NCBI GenBank assembly: GCA_016742175.1
Contig: JACVCH010000001.1
Location: 310,001-374,000 of the forward strand
From: Rhizobiaceae bacterium
GTDB taxonomy: Bacteria > Pseudomonadota > Alphaproteobacteria > Rhizobiales > Rhizobiaceae
Direction: 5' to 3'
DNA length: 64,000 nucleotides
The notes under the pieces are model-generated. The model worked only from the letters and a program-made list of their open reading frames with translations, made no database searches and was not told the DNA's origin. How positions within the stretch are numbered: the stretch's first letter is position 1; every line of letters begins with the position of its first letter. Made by a program: the position numbers and the translations under genes. Shown here piece by piece: positions 57,837 to 64,000 of the stretch.

Positions 57837-58601
57837 ATGACACAACAGCAAAGATCCGCCCTCATCACGGGCGGTGCGTCGGGCATCGGGCTCGAGATCG
57901 CGATCGTCCTCAAGGAGCGCGGCTGGGCGGTCTACCTGCTCGACCGCAACCCCGAGACGCTCGCCGAGGCATGCCGCGCGCTCGGCCTCGACGACAGCCA
58001 CGCCATCGCCTGCAGCGTGACCGACGAGGCCGAGGTCGAGGCTGCCGTCGCAAAGGCCGCCTCCGCCTGCAAGCTTGGCGCGATCGTCAATTCCGCGGGC
58101 ATCGGCATGGACAAGCCGGCCGTCGATACCAGCGTGGAGGAGTTCCGCCGGATCGTCGACATCAACCTCACCGGCACGTTCATCGCCGCGCGCGCGGCCG
58201 CCCGCCACTGGATCGCGCAGGGCGAGCCGGGCGCGATCGTCAACATCTCGTCGGTTTCCGGCATGATCGGCAACAAGGGCCGCAGCGCCTATGGCTCGTC
58301 CAAGGGCGCGGTCAACATGCTGACCAAGATCCTGTCGACCGAGCTCGCCCGCCAGAACATCCGCGTCAATGCCGTCGCGCCGGGCGCGGTCGACACGCCG
58401 ATGGCCCGCGCGGTCCACACCGAAGACGTGCGCGCCCAGTGGCACGAGCGCATCCCGCAGGGCCGCTACGGCAACACGCGCGAGATCGCGACCGCCGTCG
58501 CCTTCCTCGTCTCCGACGATGCAGCCTATGTCAGCGGCCAGGTGCTCGCGGTCGACGGCGGGTTCGTCACCGCCGGGCTTGCGGATCGGCAGGCCTCGTG
58601 A
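57837..58601 (+). CDS. Short-chain dehydrogenase/reductase (second)
   Basis: A 254-residue SDR: TGGASGIGLEIAI, NSAGIG, SSVSGMIG, YGSSKGA with YxxxK, and C-terminal AVDGGFVTAG. LLDRNPETL after beta-2 indicates NAD preference. Starts 10 bases after the ligase; its stop overlaps the GTG start of the next gene. Confidence 0.92.
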   Translation: MTQQQRSALITGGASGIGLEIAIVLKERGWAVYLLDRNPETLAEACRALGLDDSHAIACSVTDEAEVEAAVAKAASACKLGAIVNSAGIGMDKPAVDTSVEEFRRIVDINLTGTFIAARAAARHWIAQGEPGAIVNISSVSGMIGNKGRSAYGSSKGAVNMLTKILSTELARQNIRVNAVAPGAVDTPMARAVHTEDVRAQWHERIPQGRYGNTREIATAVAFLVSDDAAYVSGQVLAVDGGFVTAGLADRQAS

Positions 58602-59449
58602 GGACGCTGCGCCAGCCCGGCGCGGCCACCGAGCCGCGCGCCCTTGCCGTTCCTTGCGGCGTCCGTTCGCTGCGCCTGACCTTCGCTGCCGGCATGAGCG
58701 TGCTCGATGCGGTCGAGCAGGCCTTTCGCCCGCACGGCATCGAGAGCGCGATCGTCCGCATCGCCGGCGGCGCCTTCGATCCGCTGGTCTATGTGATGCC
58801 GGCGCCCTCGGTCGACGGCATCCGCGCGGCCTGGTACAGCAAAACGCACTCGCCGAATGGCCGCTGCCCGGTCGGGGAACTCGTCTTCACCTATGGCCGC
58901 CGCGACGGAGCGCCGTTCCTGCACTGCCACGGCACGTGGCGCCATGCGGACGACAGCCTCCATGCCGGCCACCTGATGCCGCACGATGCGCGCTTCGCCG
59001 AACCGGTCGAGGCGGATGTCCTTGCGATTTCGGGCGCCGTATTCGACCAGCTCGACGATGCCGAGACGATGTTCAAGCTGTTCACGCCCGTGCCGCTGGC
59101 CGGCGCGCCGGCAGCGGGTGCCAAACGCGGCGTTCTATGTCGGGTCAAGCCGAACGCGCCGATTCACGCCGAAATCGAGCGGGTCGCCGCCGAACACGAC
59201 ATCCACCGCGGCACCGTTCACGGCATCGGCAGCCTCGTCGGATGCGATTTCGCCGATGGCCGCCACATGGCGTCGATCGCGTCCGAACTCTTCATCCGAA
59301 GCGGAACGCTCGAGACGCGCGGCGACAAGACCCGCGCCGAACTCGACCTCGTCATCGTCGACATCGACGGCGAAATCCTCGAGGGGCCGGTCGTCAACGG
59401 CACCAACAATGTGTGCATCACCTTCGAACTGCTGATCGTCGAAAGCTGA
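58598..59449 (+). CDS. Two-domain PPC/DUF296 protein
   Basis: A 283-residue protein with two PPC/DUF296-like halves. The first has the metal-binding His cluster HCHGTWRHADDSLHAGHLMP (about 108-127); the second (about 180-283) has HGIGSLVGCDF and EGPVVNGTNNVCITFELL, with a His-poor site. PPC proteins are trimeric and of unknown enzymatic role; some bind DNA or carboxylates. GTG start with a GTGA overlap. Last gene of the operon. Confidence 0.8.
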   Translation: MRTLRQPGAATEPRALAVPCGVRSLRLTFAAGMSVLDAVEQAFRPHGIESAIVRIAGGAFDPLVYVMPAPSVDGIRAAWYSKTHSPNGRCPVGELVFTYGRRDGAPFLHCHGTWRHADDSLHAGHLMPHDARFAEPVEADVLAISGAVFDQLDDAETMFKLFTPVPLAGAPAAGAKRGVLCRVKPNAPIHAEIERVAAEHDIHRGTVHGIGSLVGCDFADGRHMASIASELFIRSGTLETRGDKTRAELDLVIVDIDGEILEGPVVNGTNNVCITFELLIVES

Positions 59450-59459
59450 CAACCGACTG

Positions 59460-59485
59460 CCCGGCATTCTTTGAGGCAGGCCGGG
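59460..59485. terminator. Weak hairpin between convergent genes
   Basis: CCCGGC-N14-GCCGGG stem of six base pairs lying between the converging DUF296 and yrbL genes. There is no T tract on either strand, so terminator function is uncertain. Confidence 0.3.
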
Positions 59486-59510
59486 AAGGAAGCCGCCACC
59501 ACCCCGAACT

Positions 59511-60173
59511 CTACTGCCGGCCCCAGCGCTCCTGCGCCGGGGCGCGCGTCAGGCTTGCGGTCGCGTCGCGGGCGATGCGGTTGATCTTGCGGCGGTTGAC
59601 CGATGCGAACCAGCGGTGGATCGGGATCAGCACCCGCTCACCGAACCCGTCGACGCAGACGCATTCGGGCCGGCCCGAGCGTTCTTCGGTGTAGACGATG
59701 TTGTTGGCGTGAATGTCGTTCAGGACGATGTGCAGGTCGCGGCAGCGCTCGAACATCGCGTCGAGCGCCGCCCTGTGCCTGTCCGAAAGGCGACCCTCGG
59801 CGTGAAGGCGGCCGATCGTCGGGGCCAGTTCGCCATCCGCGCCGACGATCTTCTCCATGACGAGGCCGGTCCCCTGGTCAGTCTGTACCAGTCCGTAGAT
59901 GTGCGCGATCGGCAGCGAGAATCCGGGCTGCGCATAGAGGCGGCGCGACAGGATGAGATATTCGGCCATCTCGCGCGCGAAGCCCTGGTAGCAGCCTTCG
60001 AGCCGCAGTCGCTTCATGCCGCTCTTGCCGACGAAATGGCCGGACATGTCGACCCGTTCGGGGCGGATGGTCTTGACGAGACTGCCGGGCAATTCGGCAA
60101 CCTCGTAGATGTTTCGCGTGTCGCCCCGGCAGACGGGCGTGGTATCGTGCAATTCGATGTAATGACGTCCCAT
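59511..60173 (-). CDS. YrbL-family protein (kinase-like fold)
   Basis: A 220-residue member of the PhoP-regulated YrbL family, with a protein-kinase-like core. DIHANNIVY (about 152-160) sits in the place of a kinase catalytic loop and CVDGFGE (about 170-176) in the place of the metal-binding DFG. Function unknown. It is preceded by an unusually AT-rich region, unlike the rest of the window. Confidence 0.78.
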   Translation of the reverse strand: MGRHYIELHDTTPVCRGDTRNIYEVAELPGSLVKTIRPERVDMSGHFVGKSGMKRLRLEGCYQGFAREMAEYLILSRRLYAQPGFSLPIAHIYGLVQTDQGTGLVMEKIVGADGELAPTIGRLHAEGRLSDRHRAALDAMFERCRDLHIVLNDIHANNIVYTEERSGRPECVCVDGFGERVLIPIHRWFASVNRRKINRIARDATASLTRAPAQERWGRQ

Positions 60174-60368
60174 GCAAAGCGATCTCTACATTAGACAAAA
60201 CTAAATATAAGATTTCGATCCTGCTTTGCTTTAGCAATTGTTCAACAAACAGAATCTTCACTCATTCAATAATGGATCTATCGATTGCTGAACGGCTTCC
60301 GGCAACGTTTATTCGCTGCCTGATCTGGATTTGTCATTATTCTGTTGCAAAGGTGACGCAGTCGGCCT
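60174..60368. promoter_or_regulatory. AT-rich upstream region of the yrbL-like gene
   Basis: A 195-base gene-free stretch far richer in A+T than its surroundings, including TAAATATAAGATTTC and repeated ATTG/CAAT words. It probably holds the yrbL promoter and possibly a silencer-binding site. I could not fix -35 and -10 elements confidently. The gene to its right ends at 60369 on the same strand. Confidence 0.5.
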
Positions 60369-61457
60369 TCAGCGCACGCGGTGCAGAACCGGGATCGCCA
60401 TCATGATGACCGCCGCCGCGGCGAGAATGCCGACATGCGCTTTGCCGTTCGCAGGGGCGGGCTCCTCGTTGAGGTGTTCGTCCGGCACGAAGGTTTCGGC
60501 GGGCTTGCCGAGCGTGTCGGCCATGGTGGCGCCGCGCGCGCCCATCGGCAAATCCGCGCCGGTCGTCGTGTCGAGCGCGGTCTGGTGCTCCATCTCGGCA
60601 TTGATCTCGGCGCCGACGATGACGATCATCGCCGAGATCCAGGTCCACATCATGAAGCCGATCACGGCGCCGAGCGAGCCGTAGGTGGCGTTGTAGTCGG
60701 CGAAGTTCTGCAGGTAGAACGAGAAGCCGAGCGAGGTCACGATCCAGACCACCGAGGCAAAGCACGCGCCCCAGGAGAGCCACCGCCATTTCGCCTGCTC
60801 GCGGCTCGGTCCGAAGCGGTAGAGCAACGAGATGCCGGTGACGATGATCATCAGCATCGCCGGCCAGCGCAGGGCAGCGATCAGCATCGGGCCGAAATCG
60901 TCGAGCCGGAACAGCGCCAGCAATGCCGGCACCACGCCGACCGTGAAGATGAAGGCGATGGCGAGGAACATCGCGCCGAGCGTGAAGCAAAAGGAGATCA
61001 GGTTCAGCCGGATGAAGGAACGCTTCTCATTTTCCTGGTTGGCGACGTTCATCGCCTCGAACATCGATTTGATGCCGTTATTGGCACTCCACAGCGCGAT
61101 CAGGAAACCGATGACGAAGCCGACGCTCAGCGCCTCCGGCCGCTGCTCGGCCAGTGCTTCGAGCTGCGCGTAGATCAGGTCGAGCGAGGTTGTCGGCAGG
61201 AGACCGCCGAGAAAGGAGATGTGGTCGCCCACCGTCACCGGATCGGCGACGAAGCCATAGATCGAGACGAAGGCGGCAAGTGCCGGAAAAAGCGCCAGGA
61301 GCAGGTAGAAGGTCACGCCGGCGGCGATCAGCATCACGCGATGCTCGCCGATATTGATCCAGACGCGCCAGGCGATGTCCTTCCAGCCCTTCGCTGGAAT
61401 GGCCGATGGCCAGTCCGCATCGCGTCCGCGCCCCGTCATCCGCACCGTCTCGTTCAT
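60369..61457 (-). CDS. YihY/virulence factor BrkB family membrane protein
   Basis: A 362-residue membrane protein with about six spans, starting after a soluble N-terminus. Family signature: HRVMLIAAGVTFYLLLALFPALAAFVSIYG, GFLIALWSANNGIKSMFEAMNVANQENEKRSF and TYGSLGAVIGFMMWTWISAMIVIVGAEINAEME. Often mis-labelled ribonuclease BN; actual role unknown. The start at 61457 follows AAGGGG. A basic extra ORF extension to 61598 is not needed for family length. Confidence 0.88.
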   Translation of the reverse strand: MNETVRMTGRGRDADWPSAIPAKGWKDIAWRVWINIGEHRVMLIAAGVTFYLLLALFPALAAFVSIYGFVADPVTVGDHISFLGGLLPTTSLDLIYAQLEALAEQRPEALSVGFVIGFLIALWSANNGIKSMFEAMNVANQENEKRSFIRLNLISFCFTLGAMFLAIAFIFTVGVVPALLALFRLDDFGPMLIAALRWPAMLMIIVTGISLLYRFGPSREQAKWRWLSWGACFASVVWIVTSLGFSFYLQNFADYNATYGSLGAVIGFMMWTWISAMIVIVGAEINAEMEHQTALDTTTGADLPMGARGATMADTLGKPAETFVPDEHLNEEPAPANGKAHVGILAAAAVIMMAIPVLHRVR

Positions 61458-61612
61458 GCCCGTCGCCCCTTCGCGTTCCATGAGCAAAACCTTGAAGACG
61501 CCGATAGGTTGCATGGCGCAAGCAGGTGGGAAGCGGTGGTCCAGCCGCGCAGGGCAGGCGCGCTGCAGCGCGAAAGCGTCTATCAGGAGAGGCAGCACAT
61601 CCGGACCCGCCC

Positions 61613-62854
61613 ATGACCGAAACCGAGACCGCGCACCCCGACGACCGCTACGCGGCGTTTCGCCATTCGTCCTATCTGCGCTTCTGGGTCGCGCGGTTCT
61701 TCATGACCTTCGCGACGCAGATCGTGTCCGTCGCGGTCGGCTGGCAGGTCTACGATTTGACGCGCGATCCGTTCGACCTCGGCCTCGTCGGGCTCGTCCA
61801 GTTCGCGCCGGCGCTGCTGCTCGTGCTGGTGACGGGCGCGGTTGCCGACCGTTTCGGCCGGCGCCTCGTCATGGGGCTCGCTTCGCTGCTCGAGATGGGC
61901 TGCGCCCTGGCGCTGCTCTATCTTTCCTGGCACGGGCTCGGCTCGGCTGTTCCGATCTTCGCCGTGCTGCTCGTCTTCGGCGTCGCGCGCGCCTTCTTCG
62001 GGCCGGCCTCGGCTTCGCTCGTCGCCAATCTCGTGCCGGCGAAGGACTTTGCCAACGCGGTGGCGTGGAATTCCTCGGCCTGGCAGACGGCGACGATCGT
62101 CGGGCCGGTCGCGGGCGGTCTCCTCTACGGCCTCGCCAGCGAAGCGGCCTACGGCACGGCGGCAGCGATGATGGGCATCGCCTCGCTCCTGATCTTCTCG
62201 ATCCCGAAGCCGAAGCAGCACACCGAGACCGAGCGCCCGTCGCTGGAGACGATCTTCGCCGGCTTCCGCTACATCCGTTCGGAAAAGGTGGTGCTCGGCG
62301 CGATCTCGCTCGATCTCTTCGCCGTGCTTCTCGGCGGCGCTGTCGCGCTCCTGCCCGTCTACGCGCGCGACATCCTGGAACTTGGACCCTGGGGCCTCGG
62401 CCTCCTGCGCGCCGCGCCCGGCATCGGCGCCATCGGCGTCGCCATCTGGCTTGCCGGCCATCCGATCCGCGATCATGCCGGCATCATCATGTTCGTCTTC
62501 GTCGGCCTGTTCGGCGTCTTCACCGCCGTCTTCGGCCTGTCGACCATTCCGTGGCTGTCGATCGTCGCGCTGGCGCTGCTGGGCGCCGCCGACATGATCT
62601 CCGTCTACATCCGCGAGACGCTGATCCAGCTCTGGACACCCGACCGGGTGCGCGGCCGCGTCAATGCGGTCAACATGGTGTTCGTCGGTGCATCGAACGA
62701 GCTTGGCGAGTTCCGCGCCGGGACGATGGCCGCCATGATTGGAACGGTGCCGGCAGTGGTGCTGGGCGGCATCGGTGCGGTCGGCGTCGCGGGCCTTTGG
62801 GCCTGGCTATTTCCCGAGCTCAGGAAAGCGCGCCGCCTCGACGGACGCATGTGA
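61613..62854 (+). CDS. MFS transporter (EntS-like)
   Basis: A 413-residue twelve-span major facilitator of the MFS_3/enterobactin-exporter class, with loop motif ADRFGRRLVMGLASLLEMGCA and SYLRFWVARFFMTFATQIVSVAVGWQVYDLT at the start. Probable small-molecule exporter; substrate unknown. Its 3' end overlaps the convergent amidotransferase by 48 bases. Confidence 0.9.
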   Translation: MTETETAHPDDRYAAFRHSSYLRFWVARFFMTFATQIVSVAVGWQVYDLTRDPFDLGLVGLVQFAPALLLVLVTGAVADRFGRRLVMGLASLLEMGCALALLYLSWHGLGSAVPIFAVLLVFGVARAFFGPASASLVANLVPAKDFANAVAWNSSAWQTATIVGPVAGGLLYGLASEAAYGTAAAMMGIASLLIFSIPKPKQHTETERPSLETIFAGFRYIRSEKVVLGAISLDLFAVLLGGAVALLPVYARDILELGPWGLGLLRAAPGIGAIGVAIWLAGHPIRDHAGIIMFVFVGLFGVFTAVFGLSTIPWLSIVALALLGAADMISVYIRETLIQLWTPDRVRGRVNAVNMVFVGASNELGEFRAGTMAAMIGTVPAVVLGGIGAVGVAGLWAWLFPELRKARRLDGRM

Positions 62855-63592
62855 AGCCTCGAACGCCTCGCGGTCGAAGATCAGCTTCAGAAAACCGTCG
62901 AGCCAGGCCTTGAGCTTCAGATCCCACAGCATGCGGCCATGCAGATGGTCGCGGCCCTGCTGGGCGCCGGGCAGCACGAAGCGGTGCGCGCCCTTGACCA
63001 CCCATTTGTGCATCATCACGCGCGTCAGCTCGGCATGGAACTGGATGCCCCACGCATTGTGGCCGTAGCGGAACGCCTGGTTGGGGTAGGATTCGGCCGT
63101 CGCCAGGAGTTTCGCGCCGGAGGGCAGCGAAAAACCCTCGCGGTGGAACTGGTAGACCATGGACGGCCAGTCGAGCGGCATGGCACGTGCCTCGTCCGTC
63201 GCCTCGATCGGATACCAGCCGATCTCGACATGGCCGTCGTCGCGCCCGCCGACCTTGCCGCCGAGATGATTGACCAGCATCTGCGCGCCGAGGCAGATGC
63301 CCAGAAACGGCTTTTCCTCGCGCAGCGGCACGGAAATCCAGTCCGTCTCGCGCTTGACGAATTCTTCCGGGTCGTTGGCGCTCATCGGCCCGCCGAAGAT
63401 CACCGCGCCGGCATGGTCGGCGAGCGTTGCCGGCAGGGCGTCGCCGAGCGGCGGGCGGCGGATGTCGAGATGGTAGCCGTCGGCGGCGAGCAATTGTCCG
63501 ACGCGGCCGGGGCTCGAATGCTCCTGGTGCAGGACGACCAGGATCTGCTTTCCATGATGGGTCGCGGCTTTCGAAATCGGTCCGTGCAGCAT
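62807..63592 (-). CDS. Class I glutamine amidotransferase-like protein
   Basis: A 261-residue stand-alone GATase1 domain resembling GMP synthase-like/YfeJ proteins. The nucleophile elbow is GICLGAQM, the catalytic His is in IQFHAEL and the substrate-side QFHREGF is present. The partner or acceptor is unknown; gamma-glutamyl hydrolase activity is a possibility. Starts 5 bases after the TerB-like gene stop, so the two form an operon; it overlaps the MFS gene end. Confidence 0.85.
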   Translation of the reverse strand: MLHGPISKAATHHGKQILVVLHQEHSSPGRVGQLLAADGYHLDIRRPPLGDALPATLADHAGAVIFGGPMSANDPEEFVKRETDWISVPLREEKPFLGICLGAQMLVNHLGGKVGGRDDGHVEIGWYPIEATDEARAMPLDWPSMVYQFHREGFSLPSGAKLLATAESYPNQAFRYGHNAWGIQFHAELTRVMMHKWVVKGAHRFVLPGAQQGRDHLHGRMLWDLKLKAWLDGFLKLIFDREAFEASHASVEAARFPELGK

Positions 63593-63596
63593 CCGT

Positions 63597-64000
63597 CTAT
63601 CCGTTGTTCGCGCCCTTGGCCCGTTCGGCGACCCGCTGGCGCAGCGCGACGCGGTCCGGCCCGTCGATGCCGACGAGTTCGGAAACGCGCCAGACGAGAT
63701 TGTCCTCCAGCTCGTGGCGCTCGCCATCGGCATAGACCATCTCCCACAGGAGCAGGATCAGTTCCTGGCGCGCCGGCTGGTCGAGATGGCGGTTGATGAC
63801 GCTCGTGAAGGCGTAGAGATCGACAGCATCACGCTCGGCGCTCTCGCCGGCGACGAGGATGCGGTCGAGTTCGTCTCCGGAAAGCTGGTACGCCTCGGCG
63901 ATCGTGCGCCGCAGCGCCTCGGCCTCGTCCGCCTCGCGCACGCCGTCCGCATCGATGATGTGGTACATCAGCGCCGCGACCGCCACGCGGGGATCGTCGG
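63597..64000 (-). CDS. TerB-like protein (cut by right edge)
   Basis: The visible 134 residues of an acidic, helical protein with the TerB pattern: VAALMYHIIDADGVREADEAEALRRTIAEAYQLSGDELDRIL and LWEMVYADGERHELEDNLVWRVSELVGI, each with a DADG/YADGE acidic loop. TerB domains bind metals in tellurite and stress responses. The N-terminus lies beyond the window, so its start is not visible. Confidence 0.82.
   Translation of the reverse strand, partial: DDPRVAVAALMYHIIDADGVREADEAEALRRTIAEAYQLSGDELDRILVAGESAERDAVDLYAFTSVINRHLDQPARQELILLLWEMVYADGERHELEDNLVWRVSELVGIDGPDRVALRQRVAERAKGANNG

Overview
The window is GC-rich alphaproteobacterial DNA, most likely from the Hyphomicrobiales (Phyllobacteriaceae/Brucellaceae-like). 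The evidence is the conserved block tesB, glnK-amtB, ftsK, lolA, xthA, a cyclic-nucleotide-binding protein and an OtpR/CenR-type response regulator, which matches the order I recall from Brucella and Mesorhizobium. Most genes are compactly packed, with many ATGA, GTGA or TGATG stop/start overlaps. No species call is possible from sequence alone.

Layout. Positions 1-14000 are the conserved core: acyl-CoA thioesterase, PII/ammonium transporter behind a sigma-54-like promoter, DNA translocase FtsK, LolA, exonuclease III, envelope response regulator, an L,D-transpeptidase-type protein, a coupled YciI/EVE/methyltransferase set, a palindromic intergenic repeat, TypA and YggT. A tRNA-Ala(CGC) at 14102-14177 marks the change to accessory content. 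Positions 14332-24638 form an oxidative-stress/respiration block: a large-subunit catalase, a caa3-type terminal oxidase set (CtaG, a tri-heme cytochrome c, CuA subunit II carrying cytochrome c, a subunit I/III fusion, a small membrane protein) and a YdeP-type molybdopterin oxidoreductase. A small SMR-type transporter and the decayed fragment of a DUF6671-like gene follow.

Positions 25371-49846 are a large catabolic region. A leftward set (M20 amidohydrolase, crotonase, acyl-CoA ligase) diverges from a rightward run: MarR regulator, CobW-type GTPase, YtcJ-type amidohydrolase, molybdenum hydroxylase (2Fe-2S subunit plus an unusual molybdopterin-FAD fusion) and a three-gene TRAP transporter. 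Next comes a second operon: XRE-cupin regulator, HyuA, HyuB, a small acetone-carboxylase-gamma-like zinc-ribbon protein, a second XRE-cupin regulator, an isochorismatase/RutB-like amidase, and a BMP-type nucleoside-class ABC transporter. Together these look like uptake, hydroxylation, ATP-dependent ring opening (or carboxylation) and deamidation of a nitrogen-containing ring compound. The substrate is not identifiable from sequence; the pathway is my inference.

Positions 50233-59449 form another operon: a short translated leader, a fused TRAP permease and its binding protein, then SDR, IclR regulator, thiolase, acyl-CoA ligase, a second SDR and a two-domain PPC/DUF296 protein. This looks like transport and CoA-dependent chain shortening of an organic acid. 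From 59511 to the end are a YrbL-like protein behind an AT-rich upstream region, a YihY/BrkB membrane protein, an MFS exporter, a class I glutamine amidotransferase and a TerB-like protein cut by the window edge.
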